This document shows positions 41,647-56,600 of a stretch of 64,000 nucleotides of DNA, one piece after another. The position numbers and the translations under genes were made by a program. Origin of the DNA: Neoarius graeffei (lineage: Eukaryota > Chordata > Actinopteri > Siluriformes > Ariidae). Position 1 is the stretch's first letter. The number at the start of each line of letters is the position of its first letter. The notes below the pieces were generated by a model, which did not search any database, was not told where the DNA came from, and saw only the letters and a program-made list of their open reading frames with translations. The DNA is taken from the NCBI RefSeq assembly GCF_027579695.1, contig NC_083587.1:49473021-49537020 (forward strand), in the 5' to 3' direction.

Positions 41647-44600
41647 GTGAGTGGACATGCTAAGCTATGCTATGCTAAACTATGCTAAGCTAATGTGCGG
41701 CTACACGAGGGCTGAACCTCAGAGGCTTGGGAAACACTAGGCGCAGTGCATAGAGCATGAAGTAATGTTATACTTTATTGATCTTTGTAAAATGTTTAAA
41801 ATGTCTAAAACATCATCTACACTACCGTTCAAAAGTTTGGGGTCACCCAGGCAATTTTGTGTTTTCCATGAAAAGTCACCCTTTTATTTACCACCATAAG
41901 TTGTAAAACGAATAGAAAATCTAGTCGAGACATTTTTCTGGCCATTTTGAGCATTTAATCGACCCCACAAATGTGATGCTCCAGAAACTCAATCTGCTCA
42001 AAGGAAGGCCAGTTTTATAGCTTCTCTAAAGAGCTCAACTGTTTTCAGCTGTGCTAACATGATTGTACAAGGGTTTTCTAATCATCCATTAGCCTTCTGA
42101 GGCAATGAGCAAACACATTGTACCATTAGAACACTGGAGTGAGAGTTGCTGGAAATGGGCCTCTATACACCTATGGAGATATTGCACCAAAAACCACACA
42201 TTTGCAGCTAGAATAGTCATTTACCACATTAGCAATGTATAGAGTGCATTTCTGATTAGTTTAAAGTGATCTTCATTGAAAAGAACAGTGCTTTTCTTTC
42301 AAAAATAAGGACATTTCAAAGTGACCCCAAACTTTTGAAAGGTAGTGTATATCAGGGTGGTACATTGGCTACGTTCACACTGCAGGCTGAAGTGACTCAA
42401 ACCTGATCTTTTCGCCCATATGTGACCTGTATCCGATCTTTTATTGACAATATGAACGACACAGATCCGATTTTTTCAAATCCGACCCAGGCCGTTTGGA
42501 TATGTGGTCCTAATTCCGATTCCTATCCGCTCTTTTCATATGCGACTTCAGTCTGAACTGCCAGGTCGCATTCATCCGACTTACACGTCATCGACAAGCC
42601 ACAAACGTCACTATTCTGCGCTGAAGTAGGCGGCGGGTCTCTCAAAAAAAGTTACAACAACATGGCGCATAATCACGGGCGCAGATAGAGGGGGGGACGG
42701 GGGGGATTCGTCCCACCCAGATTTAAATTCACCTCGTTCGGTCCCCCCCACTTATAGGGAGGAAAAAACGTCTATGCTGCCTTTCTTTGCATAAGGCAAA
42801 CCTCACGGAAAAATCAAAAGACTAATTACCATTCGGTTTATTGAGGTGCACAGCAGTGTATACATAGTTGCAACAACTCACATAAAACAAAGACTGATAT
42901 TCGGTTGGTTGAGCTGCGCAGACTGCACAGGTTGCGAGCTCAAGCTTGGTTGCTATGGTAACCCACAACAAGTTTGACAGGCATATCGGGGTTGGGGTTG
43001 GTTTGCTGGCAGCTTTGTCCCCCCCAGTTCAAAAAACGTATCTGCGCCCCTGCGCATGACATCAATGCGAGGGACGCTTCGGGCTGTGAAGGTTCTGAAT
43101 CTTCTCAATGGAAGGACGCAGAGGTTAGGGAGCTGATTTCCATTTGGGGGGATACAGCTATTCAAGCTAGATTGGATGGGTCATACCGCAACCGGGCGGT
43201 TTTACTTCCGTAAACGCTGGCCATGCTCACTGCGTGTGACGTCGTCGTATCCTGCAATGCGCATGCGGAACACTTTTAGGTCGCTTTTCGTTCATACTGA
43301 GGATCACATACAAGTCGCATATATTTGTTAATGTGAACGACCTCACAAAAAAATCGGATTTCACAAAAAAATCGGAATTGAGCATTAAGCCTTGCAGTGT
43401 GAACGTAGCGATTATTTCCCTCTAATTGCACGACCTGAAGTGTGTTGTTGTTGTTCTACCTGTAGAGACTTGAATTTCTGTTCTCATTTACATTAGAGCA
43501 GCGATTAAAAACTTGTTTCTTAACCAGCCTCTTTCTTCTTTTTTACTATCTTTCTTGAAAATAACTAGACAGATAAATAAAAACACACCTTGTCATGTGA
43601 CTAAGAATCAGAAACCCTCATGTGGTGGAAAACTTTTTCTCTCGGACTGACCCTCTGCCTGCAGAAAACTTGCAGTTTGTTTATTAGCTAGAAGGTATAG
43701 ACCCTTTTCAGTCACGTGACCTTCATAAACGCGACCGCCATTTTGGACATGTAGTGGACTTCGGCTCGAATCGGTTTGAATGCGAGGAAGGCGACAAACA
43801 TAAAAGAAAAAGGAGCGAGATGCAGAAAACTGTATTTACTAGTTTACTGTAATTATGATCTGGCAGCTATTTACACTGGATCCAGTGTAAATAGCTGCCG
43901 GAGCCAACGTCCGAGCTTGCCGGAGCGTGCTCCGGCCAGCCGCGAGCTAGCGCGCTCCGGAACCTCGGACGTTGGCTCCGGCAGCTATTTACACTGGATC
44001 CGGTGTAAATAGCTGCCAGATCATAATTACAGTAAACTAGAATGGAATGTTAACAGCAATGTAATGCCTTTTCTGGCTAATTTTATTCGTCTTACCTCCA
44101 ACAAAGTGGTCACTTCACAAGCGTTGGTATGCCGCTATCCATCTTCTCCGTCGGTCAGCATCTACCAGGATCCGATAAAATGATAACCCTTGCCTTGTGT
44201 GTTGATGGTTACTACATCCAGGTGCACAACAATATAGTGGCATGATGGAAGTCTTGCTGAAAATAAACACTTTCTTTGCTGCTGTTCCTCAATGTTGGCT
44301 GTGGTAAACTACTGGTAGTACATGTCCAAAATGGCGGCCGCGTTTGTCGTGACGTCATGTGAAAAGGGTCCATAGTGAGGTGAGAGAGAGTGCAGGCAGG
44401 GTGGAGCAGTTGTCGAAGGATTTCAGGAGTTATTTGTGATAGGAAAGTCCCAGCAAAAGTGAAAGGTAAGATGTATAAGGGTTGTTTTACAATCAGGGTA
44501 CGCAAGCTAAAAAATCACATTTAACACTTATCTTCAATATCAAAAGGCTTGACTAAATAAACTTGGTTGTTTATTGTAGCCCTGTGATAGCTCTATTTAC

Positions 44601-47600
44601 CATGCAAAAAAAAATTTGGTGATAACGTTATTTTTGGTGAATGTCTGGCAATATATGTCATATTTAGCAAAATTACTCGTGTCATTTAGAAAAAGTGCTT
44701 TTTTTGTTTGTTTGTTTGTTTGTTTTACCACAGGTAGCTCCAAAAGGGATGCACTTAAATCATTCTTTATACCATAAGTCAAGTCAACTTTGTCAAATAT
44801 GCTATACATCAGGGGTGGGCAATTATTTTTTCCATGGGGCCACATGAGAAACAGAAAATTTTGTGGAGGGCCGGACCAAGAGGCTGAACTAAATTCTGCA
44901 TAATATTAATTGTATTTCTTTATATAAAGCAATAAATAACATTGTTTTTACAAGCTGGTAAGAGTATGGAAAAAACGAGGTTGCCTTACAAAAATGTCAT
45001 TTATTCAATCAAATTTCCCAAAACAATGGTTAACAAAATGTAAACGTTTGTACCTTTTTTTTTCAGTCACATTCACCCCAAAACACAATAAAGACATCAC
45101 GATATTGTCTTTCTCCTCCAAATATCAAGCAAGATACATCATATTATAATAATGATGCCCACATTTGTAGTTTAATCACCTCATTTGGTGCTTTTCGCCG
45201 GAGATCGGCTCCGGCGCCTGCTGGTGACGTCACACGATGTGATTGGCTGGACCGTTTGAAGGATGACGTACAAGTTTGTGGTTGGTCTGGACAAATTACG
45301 GAAGTAGTTATCGCGGGATTAGGTTTCGTGGGATTTCATGTCATTTTCATGTCGCGCACATTGCGTTTTTGTTGAACACAATTTCAAAATAAAAGCAATG
45401 CACATTCAGTCCATGCGTGAGGTAAAATTAGAAAATACGTTTATTTTGTAATTTCTCATTAACATTACGCGGGCCGGTCAGAATGAACCAAAGGGCCGGA
45501 TGCGGCCCGCGGGCCGTAAAATGCCCAGGTCTGCTATACATGCTCGACATACAGCACAGATGAAATTTCAGTCCTCTCTGACCCACGGTGCAAACAGGCA
45601 ATGCAATAAATAAAAATAGAATAATTAAAAAAAAACAATATATACAGTATAAACACTCTAGATAGGAACTAGACATAGACTAAACACTCAGACAAACAAT
45701 ATAAACAGTAAAACAAATATTTGGTTCCATATCATTGGAAACATAGTTAAGTTTTAATGTTGAATGCCAGTAAGTTTTCAGACTATTTTGATCAAATTAG
45801 TATGTATAATTGTGTCAAAAAAAATGTCCTCTCCGAGACAGCTAATTTTTCAATATAAAATAACACATCTAAAATGATTATTTTCATCCTAAAATGTGGT
45901 CAAGATAATGGGACATAAATATTAGAGACAACTAACACAAAGCTTACAGCCTTATATTTAAAAGCACTGTGGAAGTAGTGGATTCTGAATTGTCAAAAAA
46001 AATGTCCTCTCCGAGAATCACTTCATTTGTTTCTCCCAGCCCTGCTTAAAGCTGCACTTAATTTACTTAGAAAAAAACCTAAATAGTTCATGAACATGCT
46101 ATAACATTAGGTGAATGTTATGGACTACTAACAAGTTCTTAACTGTTGGAATTTTATTTCTATCAGCTATTTTTTGACAAGGAGTCTTTGATAACATTTT
46201 TGCTACTTTTTCTTTATCTTATAGCAGATTACACAAAACTACCATATACATGTCAAAAAATTACCTGAAATCTGTTCTTGAACTAGTCCTTCACTTTAAA
46301 AACTGGTACAAGAACCAGTTTGAATCAATTTGAATTTTGGACCCCTGTGACACAAACTTTGTATCCTGATTGTAAAACAACCCATAAGAGAGTAGTGAGA
46401 CCAGCTGTGATGTATGGATTGGAGACCGTACCCTTAACGAAGAGACAGGAGGCAAAGTTGGAGGTGGTGGAGTTGAGGATGTTAAGGTTTGCGGTGGGAG
46501 GTTGGACAGGATGAGGGACAGCACATGTGGAGAGCTTGGGAATGAAGCTAAGAGAGATGAGACTGAGATGGTATGGGCACATCCTGAGGAGAGATGTTGG
46601 AAGGAGAATGTTGAGGATGGAGCTGCCAGGCACATGAAAACAAGGAAGGCCAAAGAGGAGATACATGGATGTGGTGAGAGAGGACATGAAAGTGGTAGGT
46701 GTGGTAGAGAAGGATGCAGAAGACAGGGAGCAATGGAGACGAAAGATCCGCTGTGGCGACCCCTAATCGGGAGCAGCCAGAAGATGATGATTTATTAGCT
46801 AGAAGGGCAGCTACAATTATCAACACCTTAAAGGGCATATCCTGGACCAATTTAGTGTTTTGGGGGTTTTTTTATATGAAAGAATGTTCCTTTACACACT
46901 CATCCAGAAGGGTAATTTTGCACAAGGCCATCTGTCTACAGAAGAAAAAAATAAAATAACAAAACATGTCTGGAAAAATCCCAAGGGAGTCTGGAGCCAG
47001 ATTCGTGACGTTACCTGCGGAAGCGCCAGCAGGCTGCAAGAGCTTTGCACGGTTTCAGTGCACAGCCTGTGTAGACCAAGCGCTCCCATTTCTCTCTCAT
47101 TGTCTGGTCTTTTGGGAAACGATGAGTACTAATCCCATCATGATTGGTGTTGCTACATTCTCCTCCAATACATCTGTTAACCATTTTAATAATTACGTGA
47201 TAATGTTGAAGAAATTTGCAGAAAACCACCAGGTCGTTTTCTCATCAACAAACTGAAACTGATAAATCTGAATAAATAAATAAATTTGAAACTTGAAAAC
47301 TGGCGCTGACGTAGGATTCAGAGGGAGGCGTCCTGCACGTGACGTCACGAAAATCAATGTTTGCCGGGAAATCCAAATGCCAAGTTTTTTCAGAGGCGGA
47401 TGAATTCGCCTCAAATGGCTTGATTTCAACTGAATTTTTCTGGTATTACGCAAGGTAAAAAAAAAAATTGCACAAAATGTGACAGATATTTGACCAAAGT
47501 TTAATATAAAATTGGAGAATTACACTGATGTTGCTCCTGAATTTACCCGTGATGTGTGCTTTAACAATCTTTTGGCCATTGCAAAAGTAGAAAACACTTT

Positions 47601-50600
47601 CAGTATGTAAATTGTACATGAATAATTACTCAAAGTTCCACTGGGGGGGGAGAGTTGATTCCCGATTACTTCGCGTATCAGATCATGTGACACCTTTGTC
47701 CACAATTATTCAGATCCAGATGATTATTTCTCATCTCATTCTCTAGCCGCTTTATCCTGTTCTACAGGGTCGCAGGCAAGCTGGAGTCTATCCCAGCTGA
47801 CTACGGGCGAAAGGCGGGGTACACCCTGGACAAGTCACCAGGTCATCACAGGGCTGACACTAGGGCTGGGAATCGATCCGGATTTCCTGGATCGATTCGA
47901 TTTCGATTCATTAGGTCACGATCCGATTCGATCCGATTCGATCCGATATCGATTCATGTACATATTGCTGTATTGTCACTTTAAAACTTTTAAATAAAAA
48001 CTGACCCTATTGACAAACAGCTCCATGTCTGTTTGTGCTTGTATCTGTGTATGTGTAAGAGGGACACACAGAGAGACAAGAGTTCAAGTTTGAAAGAAAG
48101 CTTATTTATTTTGGAATGAAACATATCCAGGTTTTATTTGAAGTCTAAATCAAAATTATGACATTTGGTGGCCCTCTTTTAGTTAAATAACATACCCAGG
48201 TCTGGGTTTCTGACCACAAAAAAATAGCTCATCAGTCAAGAAATTATGTTTGACTGATAAGTCTCAGAGTGTAACAAACTATGACATTTGGTGGCCCTCT
48301 TCTAGTTAAATAACATACCCAGGTCTGGGTTTCTGAACACAAAAAAAAATAGCTCATCAGTCAAGAAATTACTGTCTCGCTTAGATGTTTTCGGCTGGGC
48401 AAGACGTAGTGTGGCTCTAACCTCTTTACTAGTAGCCTAAACCCAGCATTTTCGACTACGCTGTAGGGGCGGAGGTCTTTACAAATAAAGATCCCACACT
48501 CCCTCTGTAAGGCTCATAGCACGCTTAGACTGTGGGGGAAATTTCACACCAAATGCATTTTCAAGTGCCGTCTGCTTTGCGTCAGGTTTAGCACTAGCTG
48601 TCTCGGGGTGGTGCCTGGATAAATGGTTTCTTTAGATTGGTGGTATTGCCCAGATATTTTACTTCTATTTGGCACAACTTGCAAACTGCATTCGTTTTGT
48701 CCAGTTCGTCTCTGTCCTCATACCGTTTGAAGCCGAAGTGTTTCCACTAGGGCTGCTCGATATTGGAAAAAATCAATATCACGATTTTTTCAGTAAATAT
48801 CGATATCGCGATTTTTAAAACGATATTTATACACCTTTTTTAAAAGCCCTGATCATCAACACCTGAGGCACCGGGCCACATTTTTATAGTACAGGCCTCA
48901 TAGGCTACCTGTCAACCCTTCCCGTTGTACCCTGAAACGCCTTTTACTTAAACTATTTACTGTGCAAGCGCGTACTTTGCATAGGTCCTATAGCCTGCAC
49001 AAGGCTCACGTTCTCCTCACTCAACATTTCCGATCACAGAGGATGGAGCCAGCGCTGGTATTACCAGTGATTACTGCGTAACATCCACACTGGCTCGTAG
49101 CCAGCCAAGGATAAAATCTCTCTCTCACACACACACACACACACACTACAACGTAAGCTTGTGTGTTGTTAAGACACCAACATTAAACACGCACAATATA
49201 GAGACAAGTCCTTAAGAATTAACATACATGAAAATAGGCTTCTCTTCCTTCATCTTCCAAATGTGGACTCCGCTATCTTTTTGGCATGTCAGCATTGAAA
49301 TACCATTTGCAGAGATATTTCACTCGCCATTAAGAAAAGTAAAAGCAACACATGATTAGGGCTACATGATTAGCAGGGGGATACCGTTTTAAGCTCACGG
49401 AATTTTAAAAACAATGTAATTACATCTGAGTCCGTCTACATCGCGCAATAAACCCGTCCTTAGCAGAACCTACTTCAAAGCATGATGCTAGCTGCAGATG
49501 CACAAGTCAAAATCAAATGAACCCAAGTAAACATGCCGCGGCGGGCAACATTAATAACCAAATTGCCTTACCTTAAAATGCTGCCTTGACCACAGGACGA
49601 CTCGCAATTATTCCACTTAAATCCACACGGTTTAACACATCTAACACAGCTAGCAAGCTGGATATGTGCTAATATTGTTGTGCTTGTTTTCTTCCGTAGA
49701 TGCCATTTTTACATTACCCAGTCCCACATCCAAAAATATGACGTAAATATATGTTAATTGTATTATTATAACTATTAGCAAGCAAATCAAACAACATATT
49801 AAGAAATCAATATATCAAATCACCCGACACGTATGAAAACAGAAGAACTGATTTTTTACTGTTGCGGAGATATCGCGGGAGTAGAATGGATGACGTATGC
49901 AAGGCTACGGTGTGCCTTAGGGGACAGAAGGGTTCGTTTTACCTTACTGTCACGTCAATGTTATTGTTGTTTTATTGCCATTGTAGAAATATTGTGCACG
50001 TCCCTTTCGACAAATGACAAAAAATCGTTTCATATCGATATTATGAATTTTGATATCGTTTGACACCAATATCGATATCGTGATAAAAATACGATATATT
50101 GCACAGCTCTAGTTTCCACACATCCGACTTCATCCCCGGTGGTGTTTTTAACCGGGCAGCTTCGTCCATCTTCTTGCTTTCTTTATAAGTTTCGCTTTGC
50201 CGGCACCCGCTTTTATAGTGCTCCTTGCGCGTTGGAGAAAATAGTCCCTTGCACGTTCGAGAAAATAGTGTTATAGGCACCTGGAAGAAATCGATTCACA
50301 TGTTGTTGGATCGATATCGTGTTTTTTTCGCGTGAATCGATATCGAATCGTGGATCGTTTTTTTTTTTTTTTTTTTTGACCACAGCTCTAGCTGACACAT
50401 AGACACAGGCAACCATTCACATTCACACCTATGGTCAATTTAGAGTCACCAGTTAACCTAACCTGCATGTCTTTGGACTGTGGGGGAAACCGGAGCACCC
50501 GGAGGAAACCCATGCGGACACGGGGAGAACATGCAAACTCCACACAGAAAGGATCTCGCCAGCCACGGGGCTCGAACCCGGACCTTCTTGCTGTGAGGCG

Positions 50601-53600
50601 ACAGCGCTAACCACTACACCACTGTGCCGCCCTAACAAAATAGTTATTGTTTTAAATGTATTTTCCATAGACTTGTATTTAGTAAAAAAATATCTTTTAT
50701 ATGAATATATGGATGTCGGTGGTTACATAAATTAGGAAGTAATTCTAATGTTTGTAAACAAATGAACTGATAATGTTTAACATCCATCTGTCCATCTTCT
50801 ACTGTTTATCCGGGTCGCGGGGGTAGCAGCCTAAGCAGAGCAGCCCAGACTTCCGTCTCCCCGGCCACCTCCACCAGCTCTTCCGGGGGAATACCGAGGT
50901 ATTCCCAGGCCAGCCGAGAGATGCAATCTCTCCAGCGTGTCCTGGGTCTGCCCTGGGGTCTCCTCCCGGTGGGGCATGCCCAGAAAACCGCCCTTGGGAG
51001 GCGTCCAGGAGGCATCCTAACAAGGTGCCCAAACCACCTCAAACCACTCCAAACCAAACCACTCCTTTCGATGTGGAGGAGCAGCAGTTCGACTCTGAGT
51101 CTCTCCCGAATGACCAAGCTTTTCACCCGGTTTCTAAGGGAGAGCCCAGCTAGCCTGTGCCCGCCCATCCTAAGTGTGACGCAACACGAGGACCTGTTGC
51201 AAACTTAGTCTGGCAAGGCAAGCTATCTACAGCTTTTCCAAGCTCCCAAAAAATCGGGAGCCAATCAACTTTGAGCATCTCCAACGGCCCTGGGTAGAGG
51301 CGTGTTCAAGGCAGTGACGTAGTAGAACTGCGACCGGAAGCCATAGATTGTTTACAGAATCTATGCCGGAAGCGCTTCATTCACGAATGCTGTATTGAAA
51401 GCATTCAACGGGAAGTTCTCATTGAAAATGGAGCAAAGAGCAGCCCTGGAGGTATTTATTGAAAGGAAGGACGTTTTTGCCTTGCTTCTGACCGGCTTCG
51501 GTAAGAGTTTAATAATAGGATGTCTATGGTTTAATCTACCAGTTAGCCCCGTCGCGTCACATACGTCAGAGGAAAGAGTGATGTGATTGGTTTAAGCTTC
51601 GTCACAGCCTTTTCTGGCTTCGACCAGTAGCAAACTGAGGCATTTCGGGGAGGTGGGTCAACCACACGCTTTTGGAAACGGTTGGGCTTAATAGCTTTGC
51701 CAGACCAAATGCTCGTAGAGCTTTGAAGTCGCATTAGCCAGACTAGAGCCCAGCCACCCTGCGGAGAAAACTCATTTCTACCGCTTGTATCCACAATCTC
51801 ATTCTTTCGGTCACTACCCATAGCTCGTGACCATAGGTGAGAGTGGGAACGTAGATGGACCAGTAAATTGAGAGCTTTACCTTTTGGCTCAGCTCTCTCT
51901 TTACCACAACAGACCGGTTTAGCATCCGCATCACTGCTGACACTGCCCCGATCTGTCTGTCCAACTCCTGCTCCCCCTTACCCCCACTCGTGAACAAAAT
52001 CCTGAGATACTTAAACTCCTCCACTTTAGGTAGCAACTCCCCCCTGACCGGAGTAGGCACTCCACCCATTTCCGGCTGAGCGCCATGGCCATGGACTTGG
52101 AGGTGCTGATCCTCATCCCAGCTGCTTCGCACTTGGCTGCAAACTGTCCCAGCGCATGCTGTAAGTCACAGATTGACGACGCTAGCAGGACCACATCATC
52201 CGCAAAAAAGCTGCACCTAGAAATTCTGTCCATAAAAGTTGTGAACAGAACTGGTGACAAAGGGCATGTACCGGGAACGAGTCTGACTTACTGCCAGCAA
52301 TGCAAACCAAACTCCTGCTCCGGTCATACAGAGTCCAAATGGCCCGCAGTAGTGGGCCCTGAACCCCATACCCCCCACAGGGCACCATGAGGGACATGGT
52401 CATAAGCCTTCTCCAGGTCCACAAAACACATGTCGACTGGTTGGGCAAACTCCCATGCACCCTCCAGTACCCTTGCATGGGTAAAGAGCTGGTCCACTGT
52501 TCCATGACCAGGACGAAAACTGCATTGTTTAACCTGTCAGAACTGTGAAACCTGACACAGGTTCTGTGAAACCGCATTGTTTAACCTGTGTGAAATCTTT
52601 TTGTTCTACTTTCTACCTATTTTCTAAGTATTTTTGTTGATCTCATTTTATTAATCATTCGTTGTTGTTTGTATTAATTAATCGTTTTGTAGTTTTATCA
52701 ATAAATCTGTGTGTCAGCCCAATAATTCTGGTCCAATTCTATTTATTGCAGTCAGATTCCAAATACTCTATAAGCATTCCATTCTGTTATAAATCATGGA
52801 AAAAAAATTATAAAATCACAGCACTTTTATTTTTTTGAAGTACTCCATCTACTTCAACAGTGTTGCACAGAGATCAATACATAACAGTTGTAAATGTCAC
52901 TTAATTCCACAGGGTGTCGATAATGGTGGACACCGGTGAAAGTGATCACTATTATCGACACCTCACGTGACTTCTCAAACGCGTGTTTAGATACAAAATG
53001 GTGACCGTCAAATGAAAGAGCAAGAAACAAATTAGTTTTCGACAAGATCATGAAATATCGGTGAATTTGAGAAGTAAAAACATGTCCATGATCTTTCCAC
53101 CATGCTTACCTGTGATAATAACATCCGGGTTTTCCTCAAATTGCTGATTGTGCTGAAAAAATTCCATCTCTGGTAACGAGCGGTGTCATCAGATGACAAG
53201 ATCAAAGGGCGAGGGTGTTGGTCTTCTGGTTGATTTAATTATCCAGTAATAACTGTTGTAACTGAAACTTGCCTTTTTGTAAAAAAAAAATTGTTGGTAA
53301 ATCTGAAAAGGTGTCGATAATTATAGCCACTGCTCTATCTATTTATAACCAGTCTGAGATTTATGTTCCAGTTTCTCACCGTGCTTATGACTCGTCAAGG
53401 TTTGGGGGGGGGGGTTGCGATGCTTTTCTGCTCACCACGGTTGTAAAGAGTGCTTACTTGAGTTACTATAACTAATCTTACTGTCAGCTGAAGTTATTTC
53501 TCCTCTGATCTCTCGCACCAAGAATGTCATAGGCATAAGTGTTTTTTGAATCTGTCGTTTCTTGCTAAAGTTCCCAGGAATTATGATCCTTCTCTACACC

Positions 53601-56600
53601 CCTTTGAGGTGCCAAGGGAGTACACCCGAGCCCTGAATGCCACTAAGCTCGATCGGGTATTCGCCAAGCCCTTCGTGGCATCGCTGGACGGCCACAGAGA
53701 CGGCATCAACTGCATCGCCAAACATGCCAAGAGTCTCTCTACTGTGTTATCCGGAGCCTGTGATGGACAGGTATATAAATATATAACCTAAAGGAAATTT
53801 CACCCTGAATGACCCACATGTTAAGCTTCATCATCAGCATATGAGCTTCAACAGTGTCTAAGTGTTTAATTTAAACTTTTATCATCTGTATGGTTTGGTT
53901 AACGTTCCTGATAGGTAAAGATTTGGAACCTGAGCAAGCGCGAATGCCTACGAACCATCCAAGCTCACGAAGGCTTCGTCAGGGGAATATGCTCACGCTT
54001 TTGTGGAACTTCGTTTTTCACGGTACTTCAGCATGTTTTCCTGGCACGTTTAGGTGCCTGAGCATTCTGTGGAACTTGATTTGTGCATATCTACTTCAAA
54101 CACTTTGACATAATGTGTTGTATATTGTGCAAGAACTTTTCTTCTGTGTTTCTTGTGGTAGGTAGGAGATGATAAGACCATTAAGCAATGGAGCATGGAG
54201 GGCCCTGGTTATGGTGTGCAGGAGGCACCTTTGATCACTATACTTGGGAAGGTATATTATTTTAATTATTTGTTGAATGAGGGGAGAAAAAATGTTCTCA
54301 CTGACCTTGACTATGGCATGGTGGTTAGTGCCAGACAGACTGGTTTGAGTGTCTCAGAAACTGCTGATCTCCTGGGATTTTCAAGTGCAGCAGGCTCTTG
54401 AGTTTACACAGGATGGTGAAAAAACATCCAGTGAGCACGTCCCTGATTCCTGTTCTGCTGTTGTAGCCCATTCTCTTCAGCATTTGTTCTGCTCACGACA
54501 GCTGTAAAGAGCGGTGACTTAACTGGTCTTCTGCTGTTGGAACCCATCTGCCTCAACGTGTTATGTGTTCTGAGCAAGCGACAACCTCCACTCCTGAAAA
54601 GTGAAGCCGATGCCGAAGTGCTAAAATCTGCACTTCCTTGAATGGCCACTTGAGGCTGGCTCCAAAAGCGAGTCAATTCCTGTAGACCCTTGTGTTAAAA
54701 TGTCCAAGTTTACAGAACAGCGAAAACAAAAATGTTTACAGCCTGATACAAAAAAAAAAAGTTTCGATCTCTATAGCTAGTTTCCTTCTTCATGACAACT
54801 GTGTTTGTAAATTTTTATACAAGTCAACAGTTTTTAAATTGTATCGAGCCATACATTTATGCATAATTAGGAATGGGGCAGATTTAAGTGACAGTTGGGT
54901 TTGTCATCTTGTTAGCCACTAGCTGGCGTTACCTCAGAACTCAAGCCAAATTCAGTGCAGGTGATGGATTTATAGAAATAATTTGTGGAGCCGGTTATTT
55001 ATTTATTGTAAATCAGCCATCGAGGTTATGGTCTGTATCTTATGGAGCGGCTTCTTTTAGTTTAGCCATTAGCTTGTTGGCTAGCTTGCATACCTAGCTT
55101 GTTAGCTTCAAAGTTAGTAGGCATGTTCCAGCTGTACTATTCCAGTGGCCAGGCTTCACTATCCCCGCCCCTTTTTCCATTTATAGACTAGCCAGGAGTT
55201 AGGCGGAGTCAGGTGCGACCGAGATGGTGACACCCGTAGTGTCACGTCCACCTCATTAGTTATTCAAAACTTTAGCTGGTGGTCTACCAAAACTCAGCTG
55301 ACAAAGCGTTTGTACGGAGAAGATGCATTGCTTGCATGAAAAACGCCTTACGCTTGCGTTGTTTTAGGTTGTTCGAATCGATCAAACCATGAAACTGACA
55401 AGTTTCTTCAGGGTTCCCCGTGACCTAATAAAGGGTGAACGAACACAGGGTTTCACAAAAAGACGTCGAGAAAGGTGGCTTTTGAACCTCTCACTGAAAT
55501 CGAAGGGAGCCGAGTCGAAGCATGCTCGAGTTTGCAGTGATCACTTGGTGACAGGTTTGTATCCCTCTCAGCTATGGCCTTAGTGTTTTCCAAGTACTTT
55601 TCTTGCTGTGTGTCGTTATTTTACGGTACTTTTTTTTAGTCACGAAGCGCTAAAGTCCCCAGCTGTTTCTTTGTTTACTCCTCACAAAGTCCATATGTAT
55701 GAAGGTCGCGACAAAATTCTTACCCAGCCGTACAGTTACAATGCGCCGTGATCACTTCTCCGTCTTGTTTAACTAAGATCCAGGTCTTTAAAGGGATTTC
55801 TGATGATCTTTGTGAGTGATTTGCCTGAGAGATAAGAGCCAACACAAGTGAGAATCAAGCGAACTGTTTGTTTACACTTCAACTTGCAGCGCTTCGTTGT
55901 AAAGACGCGAATGAAAAGCTTTTAAAAAAAAAAAAAACTTGCACGAGCAAAAACTATACAGGATTCATTTGGCAGCGACTTGATAGCGAGGTCCTTTACC
56001 CAGCCACATACAAAAAAGTTGTAAGCCTCCGTACTCTTCCACGCTTTCATCTGTTTTGCAGTGTAGAAGGACGTCTGCAACACCAGATAGTTCAAGATGT
56101 TGGGGAACTCGACTGAAGGGCAGTTTTTGAAATCGTATGACGAATCCTTCTTTCCCAGACTGTAGGGGTCGATTCTATTGCACATAGCAACCTTCTGGAT
56201 ATATCTAAAGCGAGCAGTGGCTTCTAGATTACAAGCATACTCTGATAAGTTATCGCTAGTTGTTTGCATTACGGCAGCTGTTTAAACCACCAACTATTTC
56301 ACTTCCGGTAAAACCGCTAAGAAAAGTCACGTGACTGAAATCCAGCAATTTGAGCTATGAGTGAGGCTTTGTCCATTATTTTTAGTTTGTAGTTCTGAGA
56401 TGCTTTTCTGATCACCACGTTTGTAAAGAGCGGTTATTTGAGTTGCCGTAGCCTTCCTGTCAGCTCGAACCACTGTGGCCATTCTCACCTGACCCCTCTC
56501 ATCAATAAGCCATTTCACCCTGCTCACTTGGATGTTTTTTGCACCAGTCTGTTGTGTGAAACTCCCAGAACCTCAAAACAGGGATGGGAATTTTCTGCGG

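Larger units (their letters stand above)
42367..43410 (+). mobile_element. DNA transposon with trihelix ORF (Harbinger-like), split by a hAT
   Basis: Inverted ends GGCTACGTTCACACTGCAGG and AGTGTGAACGTAGCG. Both halves keep subterminal repeats (AAATCGGA, ATGTGA). It carries a MADF/trihelix-type exon typical of Harbinger-associated genes. Confidence 0.75.
47861..50390 (-). mobile_element. hAT transposon (ZBED-type), itself split by another hAT
   Basis: Perfect 8-bp duplication GCTGACAC (47853-47860, 50391-50398), termini TAGGGCTGGGAATCGAT and CACAGCTCTA. ATCGATTCGAT motifs lie at both ends. The native sequence is 47861-48747 and 50120-50390. Confidence 0.93.
47731..50631 (-). mobile_element. 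tRNA-headed SINE, copy 10, split by nested hATs
   Basis: Tail part 47731-47860 and head part 50391-50631 flank the hAT at 47861-50390. Head at 50631, minus orientation. Confidence 0.9.

Noticed and set aside
47193-47453. Possible small host gene
   Set aside because: No domain or splice support; lies within the THAP-bearing transposon fragment.
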